The position numbers and the translations under genes were made by a program. A DNA stretch of 64,000 nucleotides from Prorocentrum cordatum (Eukaryota; Sar; Dinophyceae; Prorocentrales; Prorocentraceae), in assembly GCA_963575745.1 (NCBI GenBank), contig CAUYUJ010019919.1, forward strand, positions 16,001 to 80,000. Direction: 5' to 3'. Position 1 is the first letter of the stretch; the number at the start of each line of letters is the position of its first letter. The notes under the pieces are model-generated. The model was not told where the DNA came from. It searched no databases and saw nothing but the letters and a program-made list of their open reading frames with translations. Below are positions 31,619-42,272 of the stretch, piece after piece.

Positions 31619-31930
31619 GATCCCCGACGCCAGTTCGCAGATAGAGAGAGAGAGAGAGAGAAAAACAGAGTTCCGATTCTTCCCATCTCGATCTTGTTTT
31701 GTTCCCCTCGTCGCCTCAGCGAAGCAATCCTGCGCGCCAATCCTGGCCCGGACGGTCCCGGGCCCAGGGACGGGCGTGTGCGCAGATCCCCGACGCCAGT
31801 TCTCAGAGAGCTCCGACTCCTCCCGTCTCGATGGTGGCTTCTTCCGTCTTCGCTTCAACGAAGCACTGATGCACGCCGATCCTTGCCCGGGCGGACCTGG
31901 GCCCAAGGACAGGCGCATGCGCTTCCCTGG
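31619..31930 (+). repeat. 166-bp tandem duplication
   Basis: GATCCCCGACGCCAGTT begins both units (31619 and 31785). Each contains GAAGCA, CCAATCCT/CCGATCCT and GGGCCCA(G/A)GGACGGGCG-like text. The units have diverged; a (GA)n run at 31638-31660 is only in the first. Confidence 0.6.
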
Positions 31931-33120
31931 CCAGGCCAGGAGAGCGCGCCGAGCCTGGGACCATGCTGGGCCTGGCCAGGATCGGTGCGCGGCGGGGGCG
32001 TTGGCTAAGGAATGTGCCCAGGAGGTTTCAGACTCCGGAGGGTTCCTCATCCGGTGATGGCGGCAGCGATGTCCATGGCCAATCCACGGTTGGAGTTCTA
32101 CCGGCTTCAGACCCTGGACTTTTTGCCCAGTGGTTCCTCTTCCAATACCCTCGCCATGTGCGCACGATTGCACTCCTCTTCCTGGGAGCCTCCATCCTCC
32201 CTCTTGGCTCCTCCCGCCCAGCTCCCCCGTCTTGGCTCCTCGTTCCTCTTCCCGCACTCCGGCCGATGCGCTGGACGCTTCCTTATAACGTATGGAGGGT
32301 GGTTGGTTTTCAAAAGGAGACAGTCGCCTTAGCGCCGCGCGCAGTCGTCGTAAGATGTCCCATCAATTCAGCGCATGGAGAACGGTCGATCTTCAACATG
32401 TAGCTCTCGCCTCGGTGCCGCGCTTTTTTGTTTTCAACGCTTCGCTTCCATCAGCTACCCAGATGGATATGGTCTTGCCTTTTGTGCTCCTTATACATAT
32501 GAGTAGAGGGGCTGGACCCTTAATGGGCAGCTCGTCCTTCAAGCGGGAGGCTTCCTTAGTTAGTGCAGACGTCGGTGGTCTGGGGAGGGTGGAGGAGTAG
32601 GAGGATAATAAAGAGGAGCTCGAGGCCAGGTGTTTGGGAGTTTTCAGTGAGGGGTTCTGGTTTCTACGAGGTTCTGCGGGACTCGACTTAAGCAGCAGGG
32701 GGAAGGATCCCAGAGCCAGGGGAGGGAGGACTAAGGAATGGCCTCCCTCCTTCCCCCCTCTGCCCCATCCTTTTTTCCCCCCCTGCCTCCCTTTCCCCCT
32801 CTACCTCTGATCCCTTCTCCCTCCATCCCCTTCACCCTCTCTCGTTCTCGCTTCTCACCCCCTCCCTCTCCCCCACTCGCCCTCAGCCCATCTTTCCCGT
32901 CCATCCATCATCCTCTCTTCTTCCTTCCTTCATCCTTTCCGCCGGCCCTCTTTCCCCATTGCCTTTGTCAGTTCGAAGGCTTCTGCGATAACCCCGAGAC
33001 GATTTGAGACTAGGGAGGGTAGTCTGGTACCCGCAGAAAGGAAATCGTGACATATTTTGAGGTCGTCGACCAGACCACATCCAGGAACCATTTCACGAGA
33101 AAAGGGGGTGCTGTATGATT
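31931..33120. other. No gene; one dispersed ~90-bp repeat
   Basis: 32008-32100 (AATGTGCCCAGGAGGTTTCA ... TGGCCAATCCACGGTTGGAG) has a relative at 60795-60885. 32735-32905 is C/T-rich. No recognisable protein. Confidence 0.45.
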
Positions 33121-33143
33121 TTTGTAGCCATATTGGCATCAAG
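33121..33143 (+). other. Decayed spliced-leader relic (candidate)
   Basis: TTTGTAGCCATATTGGCATC plus AAG matches the dinoflagellate SL apart from CC to TT at its second and third bases, one T to A and one inserted A. A second partial SL-like phrase TTTGGCTCGATG follows at 33147. Such tandem relics are known for retroposed mRNAs in dinoflagellates, but this match is imperfect and could be chance. Confidence 0.4.
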
Positions 33144-34466
33144 ACGTTTGGCTCGATGCCCACATGTGGCAACCGATAGTGGCCTCGATCGCTTGGTCGA
33201 ACATGTTTTCTGTGTTGCTGAACAGGTGCATACACTTCCCAACCTCCAGAGTGCTGATCTTGATGTGGATTGCAAGCAGAGGCGTTGCAGGCGAGCCGCC
33301 GTTGCCGGTCGTAGCATTCTCTTGCGCATCATCTGCAAGAGGATCGGATTCGTCTCGGCAGCATTGTTCTCTTTATGGCGAGGCTTGGAGAGATTGGCGA
33401 TACTACCAAGAACAGCTTGGGAAAGGCGAGATGAGCTTCCCGCATCCTCTCGACAAGTTTTATTCAGTCTTGGGTGTGCCAATTGGTGTGCCTCCAATGG
33501 TTGGAATCCCTTCTGACTAGGCAAGTCCCTACGCTCCACAAAGCAAGGCGTGCGTAGTGGGTTGCTGCTGGCGTCAAGTTCAGGACGCAGAGTTCGACTC
33601 AGAGCAATGAGGAACCATCAAGAAGGCGCGTTGCCTCACACTAGAGTTCACGCCCCTAGCACGATGTTGTGCGGTTTTCCTCTTGCCTTTTTCTGCATAA
33701 GCTCGCAATGTCTGCGCTGTGCTCTTTCTGATCCACTGCACCAAGCACAAAGTCATAAGACATTTTAGGGCCTGCCCCGCTCGACATTCTGGCCACCTTC
33801 CTTCTTCCTTCCTTTGTCGGGGTTTTGCCGAGACCGCGACGCAGATATTTGAAGGTGGGTACGTTTGTATTCGCAGTTCCCGATGTACTTCCAGCGCCTT
33901 CCTGACTCAATATCGCAGGCTTCCTGCTTTAGCCGCCTACTATGTGGGCATGCCGAAGCCGAATCTACTTCAGATCACCTTCCTGTCTTATGGTTCTGCC
34001 GATGTTCTCCTCAAGGGCTGGCATACTTTGAGCCGTCCTATCTGCTTATTCTTCCGACCGCCGTTAATCCCCCATGCCCAATGTTGGGTTCACATCGTTA
34101 TATTTCGAAGCCTCGTGGACATCGCCAGGATCGTCTGCGCACCGTGCGTATTTGGTAGCAGCGTAATCACTCCAAGACATCTGGCGGCTCGATTTTATTC
34201 GCGATGGAACCCTGGACCCTCGACACCTTCCTTCGGATCAGCCTTTTTGTCCGCCTCGGATAAGTCTTGACTGTCCCTGGTCTCGGAACGGCCCTGGGAT
34301 GCACAAGCTCTCAAGAAAATCCGGTAGCATGTCTTTCGAGCCGCCCGATGGATGGGCCTCCGCCCTCGAGAACCGAGGCCCGGGCATCTCTTGGGGGGCC
34401 TGCTGTCCTGCAAGACTCCCAAGGGGAATCCGGCCGTGGCGGCGAGCAGCTCCCCAGAGACTGAGA
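33144..34466. other. Unique-looking lower-GC region, no gene recognised
   Basis: Less repetitive than the rest of the window. If the SL relic at 33121 is real, the following few hundred bases could be a decayed processed gene, but I recognise no domain in any frame. 33856-33985 is copy 3 of the dispersed repeat at 12723 and 26728. Confidence 0.4.
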
Positions 34467-34548
34467 TCCTCCTCCTCCTCCTCCTCCTCCTCCTCCTCCC
34501 TCCTCCTCCTCCTCCTCCTCCTCCTCCTCTTCCTCCTCCTCCTCCTGG
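34467..34548 (+). repeat. (CTC)n microsatellite
   Basis: About 80 bp of CTC with CCT and CTT breaks. Confidence 0.95.
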
Positions 34549-35084
34549 ACCTCTCGACCTTCGAGCCCTACCCAGGGACCGGTGTTCCGTTCCCGTTTGC
34601 GCAGCTGCGGCAGAGCAGAGGCGTGGCTCCCAGAGTCCGTGAGATGGAGAAGCAGCTCGGGTAGAGTTGTTCGTCGAGCCCGTTGTTCAGTTTTGTAACT
34701 CCCCTTTAGCGCTAACGGGCGTTACCAGGGCGGAAGCGGGGGGAGGGAACCCGTTAACGTCACGATTTGCGCTGGCGCCGTCGGGAATTGAGGCGCTCTC
34801 AGCCATTCCCAGACGGCGCCGCCGCGAGTCGCGGCGTTGTCGCGAATAGGCAGACAAAAACGAGCCCGAGAGGTTTAGAGTGGTGTGGGTCTGTCAGAGG
34901 CAGCTTTTTATGTTGAGCCGTTATCGAAAGCGCCTACGGCAAATCACCGCCGCCCCCTGCCTTTTTGGAAACGCCTACGTGGCCGAACGTTGTGGCCAGA
35001 GGCCTGCCAAGCTATCGGACCATGTGTTCCTCGAATCGGTTTGGAAGCGTTCGCGGAACACGGTGGGCGAGGCTGGGCCGGCTT
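34549..35084. other. No gene seen
   Basis: No repeats or coding motifs recognised. A hairpin-like GCGCTAACGGGCGTTACCAG lies near 34709. Confidence 0.35.
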
Positions 35085-37215
35085 GGGCCTTTCTTGGGGT
35101 GCTCCAGGGCCGTCGTGGAGGCCATCTTGAGCGTCTTGGAGGCCTCTTGGGCCGTCTTGGGGGCCTCTTGGGGCCGCCTTGGGAGCCTGTTGGGCTGTTC
35201 TGAAGCCATACAGGAAACCTCTTGGGCGATCTTTGGGGGCTCTTGGGCCGTCTCGGGCCGTCGGAAGGCCGAAAAAAGCAAATGCCACAATCCTTCAAAA
35301 ACCTATGGGAAATCAATGATTTTGGCCTCTTCGAGCCCTCCTGGGGGCCCTCTTGGAGGCCTCTTGGGTCATCTTAGGGCCATCTTCGGCCGTCTTGGTG
35401 GGCTCCCGGCCCGCCTGATGCCGTCGGAAGCCGTTTGGGGGGCCTCTCTGGGCCGACTTGGGGCCTTCTTGGAATGCTCCAGGGCCGTCTTGGAGGCCAT
35501 CTTGGGCGTCTTAAAGGCCGCCTGGGCCGTCTTGGGGGCCTCTTGGGGCCTTCCTGGGGGCCTCTTTGGCCGTTCTGGGGCCATCTTCTCTTGGGCGATC
35601 TTGGGGCTATCTTTGGGGCCGTCTCAGGCCGTCGGAAGGCCGAAAAGAAGCAAATGCCACAATCCTTTAAAAACCTTAACCTTAGGGAAATCAATGATTT
35701 TGGCCTCTTCGAGCCCTCCTGGGGGCCCTCTTGGAGGCCTCTTGGGCCGTCTAGGGCTAGCCTAGAGCCAACTTGGGCCATCTTCGTGGGCTCCTGGCCC
35801 GTATGATGCCGTCGGAAGCCGTTTGGGGGGCCTCTTTGGGCCGACTTGGGGCCTTCTTGGGGTGCTCCAGGGCCGTCTTAGAGGCCATCTTGGGCGTCTT
35901 GGAGGCCTCTTGGCCCTTCTTGGGGCCGTCTTGGGGGCCTCTTGGGCCCCTCTTGGGCCCCTCTTGGGCCGTCATGGCGCCATCTTGGAGGCCTCGTGGG
36001 CGATCTTGGGGCGGTCTTGGGGGCCTGTTGGGCAGAAGAAATGCCGAAATCATTCAAAAACCTTTGAAAAATCAAAGATTTTGGCATCGTCAGGGCCTCC
36101 TGGAGGACCTCTTGGAGGCCTCTTGGGCCGTCTTGGAGGCCTCCTGGGGTCCTCTTAGGCTGTCTTGGGCCATCTTGAGGCTATCTTAGGCCGTCTTGGG
36201 TGCATCTTGGGCCGTCTCAGAGGCGTATTGAGGCCATCTTAGCCGTCTTGGAGGCCGTCCTGGCCGTCTTGGAGGCATCTTGGAGGCCATCTTGGGCCAT
36301 CTTGAGCGAAGAAGCCGACGAGATGGGCACCCTGACGGGACGCGCCGGAGCCCCAGGGGGAGTTCTTTTGGACAAAAACCAAAACCAAAACCGATAGGAT
36401 TCGGCACGCCAGGCACCCCTGCGATGAATCAACAGGGGGCGGCGGATTCAGCTGCCTTCGGCGAATCCCGCCACTGTGCCTGGGCTGTGGGTGTGAAGCT
36501 TCTGGGATGTTCGTTGGATCCTCCTGGGAGGCCTCCTGGCGCCTCTGGAGTCCGTTTCGAGGCCTCCTGGGGGCCGTTTTGTGACCTCTTGGGGCCTCTT
36601 TTGGGCCTCTTGGGGGCCTCTTGGGAGCCCCTTGAGGCCTTTTGGGGGCCTCTTGGGGGCCTCTTGGGGGCCTCTTGGGGTCTCTTTTGGGCCTCTTGGG
36701 GGCCTCTTGAGGCCTTTGGGGGGCCTCTTTCGGAGCTTCTCGGCGCCTCCTGGGCGCCTCTTGGAGCCTGCAGGGGGGCAGAAGACTCGGATTTTCGGTG
36801 CGGGTGCCCTCTCTTGGGCCCCTTTGGAGGCCGTTTTGGGGCCCTCTTGGGCCCTCTTGGGCGCCTCTCGGGCCGTCTTGGGACGGACGCTCTTAGGTCG
36901 TCTTGGGACCCTCTTGGAGGCCTCTTGGGCCGTTTTGGGCTAGTCTTGGGGGCCTTTTGGGCCGTCTGGGAGCATCGGGAATCTAAAACAGCGAGAACGC
37001 TTCAAACACTTACAGTAAGTCAGTGCTGTCTGCCTCCGGGGACCCTCTTGGGAGGCCCCTTGGAGGTTTCTGGGGGCGTCCTGGAGGCCTCTTGAGTCAT
37101 CTTGAGACCTCCTTGGGCGTCTTCGAGCGATCGTTCAGCGACTCGGGACCCTCTTGGACCGTCTTGGGGGCCTCCTGGGCCGTCATGGAAGCCTTGGAGA
37201 GCCCCAGGGAGGCGC
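35085..37215 (+). repeat. GGCCTCTTGG-type minisatellite field with A-rich modules
   Basis: About 2.1 kb of variants of GGCCTCTTGGG, GCCGTCTTGG and GCCATCTTGG in irregular order, with a gap near 36350-36520. At 35259-35330, 35630-35707, 36031-36086 and 36960-37030 the field is broken by a ~60-75-bp lower-GC module: CGTCGGAAGGCCGAAAA, AAATGCC(A/G)(C/A)AATC, TTCAAAAACC, ATCAATGATTTTGGCCTC. Long frames are Gly/Leu/Trp/Ser or Pro/Arg/Lys repeats and are artefacts. Similar fields: 38450-39085, 47215-47885, 53085-53715. Confidence 0.85.
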
Positions 37216-37663
37216 CATGGCCGTCCAGAACCCCCCGGGAGTAATTAGGGGTGGTGCAGTCACCTGGGCGTGAGGGGAGGATTGGGGGTCCTTGAGATGA
37301 CTACAGAAACCCTGCCAGGCATCCCTTGGCATTCTTCCACGCCTCAACGTGCCGCAGGCACGGTGGCGGATGACGGGAAGCGCCTCCGGCGTGCACCGTT
37401 GGTTTTGGAGCTTAATTTTTCTTGTTCGCCCTGGGGCCTGGTAATGGCCCGAGGAGGCCGAAAACGGCCGAGGCGCGAGTGGGCTTGGGCCGTCGAGGTC
37501 GTCATGCAGAGTCGTCGTCGTTGTCGTCGAGGCCGTCGTCGTCGTCGTCGTCGAGTGGAGATCGTCGTCGTGGAGGTGGAGGTGGTCGTCATCGTCTTCC
37601 GCAAACTGCGCAACATCAGCCCCTGGGCTCCTACCATGCTCAATCCTGGCCCAACAGTTTCCG
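37216..37663. other. No gene; CGT microsatellite
   Basis: CGT/CGA-rich run at 37514-37590; otherwise no recognised feature. Confidence 0.5.
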
Positions 37664-37685
37664 TCTGTAGCAATTTTGGCTCAAG
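37664..37685 (+). other. Spliced-leader relic (candidate)
   Basis: 22 bases ending TTTTGGCTCAAG and starting TCTGTAGCAA, identical to the SL at 17851 except two substitutions (third and ninth bases). The last 13 bases are intact. It suggests a retroposed mRNA 5' end; nothing recognisable as its gene follows in 37686-38097. Confidence 0.55.
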
Positions 37686-38097
37686 CCGCTTCCGCTCGAG
37701 CCACCTTCGTTCGGAGCGAGTCTCGGTTCTGTGCAAGTGTTCAGGCCTAGGCTATGCGCGATGGGGCGGAGTGTGCGGCCTTCCTTCCGCCGTGCAGTCA
37801 AGAGCTCTCTGTCCAGCGCAGATACCGCTAGTATTCATTGAGCTTCGTTTGAAGTCACCGCTACCTCAGAGTCTGCTGGTCGCAGACTCGTTTAGCCCTG
37901 GAGAGTTCGGAACGAAATTATAGACGCTTCGCGTATCCCCTGCAGCCCATCCAGAAACGATGTCCAGGCGAGTTGAGGTGATCAGGGAAGTGCGGGAGCA
38001 AAGAGGTGGACGGCCAAACCGTGCGAAGGAGGGTGGAGGAGCAGGAGGAGGCTGGATGGATGGATGAGGGAGTGAGGAGAGGCAAGATGAATAGGAT
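37686..38097. other. Sequence after the SL relic, no gene recognised
   Basis: About 400 bp of non-repetitive DNA without a known protein motif; possibly a decayed processed gene. Confidence 0.35.
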
Positions 38098-38206
38098 GAC
38101 TATGACTATGATGCTGATGATGATGCTGATATGATGATGATGATGATGATGATGATGGTGATGATGCTGATGATGATGGTGCTGCTGCTGCTGATGATGA
38201 TGCTGC

Positions 38207-38255
<49 letters not shown>

Positions 38256-38265
38256 ATGATGCTGC

Positions 38266-38324
<59 letters not shown>

Positions 38325-38430
38325 CTGATGATGATGAGTAGGAGGAGGAGGAGGAGGAGGAGGAGGGGGAGCAGGAGGACGAGGAGGGGGAAGAGAAGGA
38401 GTAGGAGGAGGAAGGAGGAGCAGGAGGAGG
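38098..38430 (+). repeat. GAT/GCT then GGA microsatellite
   Basis: GAT/CTG tract 38098-38338, then GGA tract to 38430. Confidence 0.95.
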
Positions 38431-38449
38431 AGGGCAAGCAATAGGGCCA

Positions 38450-39085
38450 GAGGTCTCTTGGATGCCTCTTGGAGCCTTTTGGGATATCTCTGATACCTCT
38501 TGGGCGCTTCTTAGAGGCCGCTTCGGACGTCTTGGGGGTATCTTGGCGGTCCTGGGGGGCTCTTGGGCGTCTTGGGTGCCTCGGGGGGTCTCTTGGGGCC
38601 GCTTGGGGTCCTCTTGGGGGCCTCCTGGGGGCCTGTTGGGGCCATATTGTCTTGGGGCCTCTTGGACGCCTCTTGGGGTCATCTTGGAGGACATCGATCA
38701 AAGAAGGGGGGGTCCTTAATTAGGGTTGTCCCTCTGGAGCGTTTAACATCGCCTCTTGGGGCGCTCTTGGATCTCTCTTGGGCGCTCTTCGGGCCGTCTT
38801 AAGGCTCTCTTGGGCCCCTCTTGGAGCCCTCTTGGGCCATCTTGGAGCCATCTTGAGGCCTCGGAAGGCTATCGGAAGCGAACGTGCACAGAAAGCATTG
38901 GTTGTCCACAGGTGTTTGAAGGATTTTGGCCTCTTGGTGGCCTCCTTGGACGTCTCGGAGGCCTCTTGGAGCCGTCTTGGAGCGTTCTTGGGGCTTCTTG
39001 GAGGGTTTGGGGAGCCATCTTGAGGCATCTTGGGCTATCTTCAGCCATCTTGGAGGTCATCTTGGGTTCTCGGAGGCCCTCTTGG
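38450..39085 (+). repeat. GGCCTCTTGG-type minisatellite field
   Basis: Same unit types as 35085-37215, with one diverged lower-GC module at about 38862-38935 (GCCTCGGAAGG ... GTTTGAAGGATTTTGGCCTC). Confidence 0.8.
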
Positions 39086-39304
39086 CGCCATCTTGGGCGA
39101 AATAATTCCCTCTGACACCTCGCGGGGCGGCCCGTCCAGGTCCAGGGGAGGGGGTAGGGGGAGGGGTCAAGACGCCCTCCCCGCCCGCAAGCCGTCTCGC
39201 TCACTCTCACCCGCCCTCCCAACACATACGTAGCACCCGAGCCTGGCCCGAGCCGCAGCATATGCAGCAGTCGTTTTTGGATGGCCAGCTACTGGGGGCC
39301 AATC
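39086..39304. other. No gene seen
   Basis: Short spacer between a minisatellite field and the CCG tract; no motif recognised. Confidence 0.4.
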
Positions 39305-39324
39305 CGCCGCCGCCGCCGCCTCAT

Positions 39325-39355
<31 letters not shown>

Positions 39356-39489
39356 GCCGCCGCCGCCGCCGCCGCGCCGCCGCCGCCGCCGCCGCTGCCG
39401 CTGCCCGCCGCCGCCGCCGCCGCCCCCGCTGCCAAATCGCCGCCGCCGCAGCCGCTGCCGCCGCAGTCGCTGCCGTCACCGCTGCCGCC

Positions 39490-39531
<42 letters not shown>

Positions 39532-39663
39532 CGCCGCCGCCGCCCCCGCTGCCCGCCGCCGCCGCCGCCCGCCGCTGCCCGCCGCCGCCTGCCCGCCGCC
39601 GCCCGCCGCCGCTGCCAAACCGCCGCCGCCGCAGCCGCTGCCGCCGCAGTCGCTGCCGCCACC

Positions 39664-39694
<31 letters not shown>

Positions 39695-39792
39695 CCGCCG
39701 CCGCCGCTGCCGGCCCCCGCTGCCGCCACTTCCGCAGCCGCCGGAGCCGCTGCCCCCGCCGCAGCCGCCGCAGCCGCCGCCGCCGCCGCCAA
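39305..39792 (+). repeat. (CCG)n tract
   Basis: About 490 bp of CCG/GCC with CTG variants. It holds an internal direct duplication: AAATCGCCGCCGCCGCAGCC near 39433 and AAACCGCCGCCGCCGCAGCC near 39617. Ala, Pro or Gly frames are artefacts. Confidence 0.97.
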
Positions 39793-40490
39793 GTGTACTT
39801 TGTTTTGTTATTTGACAGGGATGGTGGGGGGAGGCCGCATCGGGTTCGCTGCGCATGCTCCGAATTTGGAGACAGGGTGTGTTTTGTATTGTTTTGTACA
39901 AGGGATGGTAGGGCCAGAGTGTGTTCTGTATTGTTTTTACCAAGGGATGGTGGGGGGGGGGCCCTCATGGACTTGGGTTGGTTTCCAGTCGCCTGGGGGA
40001 GGGGGTGTATATTAATAGGGAACAGTGATAAACCCCTCCCCGACGGGGAAGAAAGGGGGTGGAAGAAGAAACTGCGCCAAGAGGGCTGGTGGGAGTCATG
40101 GGGGAGCGGTGGCGCGACAGGTTGGTACAGAACGGGCTGCATTATTGCAATGTGGTGAACAAAGTGTGCAGATCCAGGGTATGTATAGCAGGTACACGAG
40201 CTACGAGGGTATTCAGCGGAGGGAACTCTACCTCAACGCAGCAGCTATGGCAACGAAGAAGGTGTTGCGGCTCGGCTTTAAAATGATGATCAGGTTTTAT
40301 TTCCCCCTCTGCGGCCTTCCGAATCCCATGGGGAGAGCCTGTCAGTTGGGCGACGGGGGCATGGTCCAGAATCAATGACCCGATCGATTGATCGCATTCC
40401 GAGATTGCATGTTTATGTGCGTGGCAATGTGCGCTTCATGCCATTGTGTTTGAACATTGTTCTGCAGAATTGCTCTGCTGCATTTCTCAG
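39793..40490. other. No gene; AAGGGATGGT repeats
   Basis: GTACTTTGTTTTGTTATTTG..CAGGGATGGTGGGG-like units recur at about 39790, 39880 and 39920 (GTGTTTTGTATTGTTTT, GTGTTCTGTATTGTTTTTAC), a ~50-bp minisatellite of three copies. 40025-40490 has no recognised feature, except that the frame of the next gene is open from 40392. Confidence 0.5.
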
Positions 40491-40826
40491 ATGCCACAGT
40501 TATTCGAAGTGCACACAATCACGGGTGGATGCTATGTGTCTGCGAGGAGGAAGGTGTCGAGATCAATTTCGAGAAACCGTTCCCGTTTCCATGCTTATTT
40601 TTCAGCAGAGGGGCTGCGACACGCTGTGAATCGGTGTCCATGTGGCGGTATACCTTTAGTTGACCGGTCTCATGGATGTGTTGGAGGCGGCTCAAATAGC
40701 TTATCCTTCGACAGAGTCGACCCTTGTGGCGCGTACAGCCTCGAAAACGTACGAGTCACTGCTCGGTCAGTAAACTCGCTGAAAGGTCATCTGTGCATGG
40801 CTGATCTGTATAGGCTGCTGCATTGA
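40491..40826 (+). CDS. Small HNH-endonuclease-like protein
   Basis: The first ATG in frame is at 40491, giving 111 residues; the frame is open upstream to 40392 without another ATG, so a longer or spliced N-terminus is possible. The C-terminal half reads RCPCGGIPLVDRSHGC, then GGSNSLSFDRVDPCGAYSLE and NVRVTARSVNSLKG. The pattern N-S-x-S-x-D-R-x-D-x4-Y-x3-N-V-x-V-x5-N-x-L-K matches, from family knowledge, HNH-type nucleases common in phages and large DNA viruses. These are DNA endonucleases, often mobile or homing. A basic segment (SARRKVSRSISRNRSRFH) precedes it. No partner genes are nearby. The motif match is clear, but the activity is inference and a decayed gene is possible. Confidence 0.55.
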   Translation: MPQLFEVHTITGGCYVSARRKVSRSISRNRSRFHAYFSAEGLRHAVNRCPCGGIPLVDRSHGCVGGGSNSLSFDRVDPCGAYSLENVRVTARSVNSLKGHLCMADLYRLLH

Positions 40827-40990
40827 CTTCGTCAGCACAAAATAGCATCACGAATCGCATCTGATTCCTTGCATGCGCAGACCTGGAGGACCGGCGGGTG
40901 GTAGTGGACATCAGGCCCGGAGCCAGGTCTCCCTGGACTTCATGGCCCGTCATGTTTGTGTTTTTATTTCGCTGGCGCCATTCCAACATA

Positions 40991-41157
40991 CAGTCGGGGC
41001 CCTGAAGAAGGAACCCTTTTCGTTGTGGAGGGGCTCCGCGTTCCTTAACTGTTTCGCAGCTTGCCTCAGGTTTTCCTTATGTTTTCGATCGGACATCGAA
41101 GTTGAACTTATGGAAAAAAGGGGCCTCGTTCCTTATCCGTAAGGGCTTCGCCCCCTG
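40991..41157 (+). mobile_element. CAGTCGGGGC element (TA-flanked family), copy 1
   Basis: TA precedes CAGTCGGGGCCCTGAAGAAG. The interior matches the other copies: GGGGCTCCGCGTTCCTTAA, AGCTTGCCTCAGG, GGGGCCTCGTTCCTTAT. The right end is damaged by a small deletion and ends near CGCCCCCTG. Family members: 53895, 55002, 61781 and a solo right end at 42241-42272. Confidence 0.7.
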
Positions 41158-41402
41158 CCGCCGGCCCCCTCTCTCGGAGAATGGGCCATGGAAGAGCTAA
41201 GTCATGAGGCTTTGGCGCTGTCGTGCAGCAGTATCGGAACTTCATGCGAGGCCGATTCGCAATCGGCAAAACCAACTGATCACAAGAGGGGTTACCACAC
41301 AGGGCGATTGGTAAGACGTGTATGGTTTACGAGCTTGGTTACCACACCTTGGGATTAAAGGGCCGAGGGAGTACTCGCAGTTTGGGTTACCACGCCTTGC
41401 GA
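41158..41402. other. No gene; start of satellite-like phrases
   Basis: GGTTACCACAC/GGTTACCACGCC occurs three times (41290, 41337, 41387) at 47-50-bp spacing, a short minisatellite before the 73-bp array. Confidence 0.5.
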
Positions 41403-42025
41403 TGGATGTGCGTGAGGGGTGGCACCGAATTTCAGAAATGTGGCAAATCCCCTGTGTTTTTGGACCCTGACCCCGCGGATCTGCGTGAGGGGTGGCACCG
41501 AATTTCAGAAATGTGGCAAATCCCATGTGTTTTTGGACCCTGACCCCGCGGATCTGCGTGAGGGGTGGCACCGAATTTCAGAAATGTGGCAAATCCCATG
41601 TGTTTTTGGACCCTGACCCCGCGGATCTGCGTGAGGGGTGGCACCGAATTTCAGAAATGTGGCAAATCCCATGTGTTTTTGGACCCTGACCCCGCGGATC
41701 TGCGTGAGGGGTGGCACCGAAGAAATGTTCAGAAATGTGGCAAATCCCACCGAATTTCAGTGTTTGTGTTTTTGGACCCTGACCCCGCGGATCTGCGTGA
41801 GGGGTGGCACCGAATTTCAGAAATGTGGCAAATCCCATGTGTTTTTGGACCCTGACCCCGCGGATCTGCGTGAGGGGTGGCACCGAATTTCAGAAATGTG
41901 GCAAATCCCATGTGTTTTTGGACCCTGACCCCGCGGATCTGCGTGAGGGGTGGCACCGAATTTCAGAAATGTGGCAAATCCCATGTGTTTTTGGACCCTG
42001 ACCCCGCGGATCTGCGTGAGGGGTG
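41403..42025 (+). repeat. 73-bp satellite array A, ~8.5 copies
   Basis: Near-identical units with period 73, containing GGGTGGCACCGAATTTCAG, AAATGTGGCAAATCCCATG and GACCCTGACCCCGCGGATC. One unit (41711-41782) is scrambled by local duplication. Because 73 is not a multiple of three and the unit lacks stops, the array stays open in several frames; these are not genes. It shares length and a recognisable core with the array at 49615 on the opposite strand. Confidence 0.95.
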
Positions 42026-42240
42026 TCGATTTCGAGCCCCCCCAGCAATTCAGACAACGCGCCCAGGGGACGCTGGAAAATCCTGTTTGGGCCTCCCCCC
42101 CCCTCGCGCGGTCAATCAACTAGTTACAGTAACCAGCAAGAAGCAGAACTGTAACACTGGAAACTACAAGCTACAACTGGTACTGGAAACTGCGAACCCG
42201 TGCCTACAGCCTGGTGGCCCCACAAGGGGGCCAGCGGATT
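42026..42240. other. No gene seen
   Basis: Spacer between array A and an element end; no motif recognised. Confidence 0.4.
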
Positions 42241-42272
42241 TTGGGTTCCTTAGGTCAAGGCCCCGACTGTAC
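42241..42272 (+). mobile_element. CAGTCGGGGC element, solo right end
   Basis: GGGTTCCTTAGGTCAAGGC then CCCGACTGTA matches the right terminal repeat of the copies at 53895 and 61781; the rest of the element is absent. Confidence 0.6.

Noticed and set aside
33093-33539. Overlapping 118-148-codon frames after the SL relic
   Set aside because: Open on both strands, with no domain and no clear coding strand.
35085-37215. Gly/Leu/Trp-rich membrane-like proteins
   Set aside because: Frames read through minisatellite units in several phases; no start context or conserved domain.
41403-42025. CRISPR array or peptide-repeat gene
   Set aside because: The 73-bp units are head-to-tail with no variable spacers, and the period shifts the frame at every unit.
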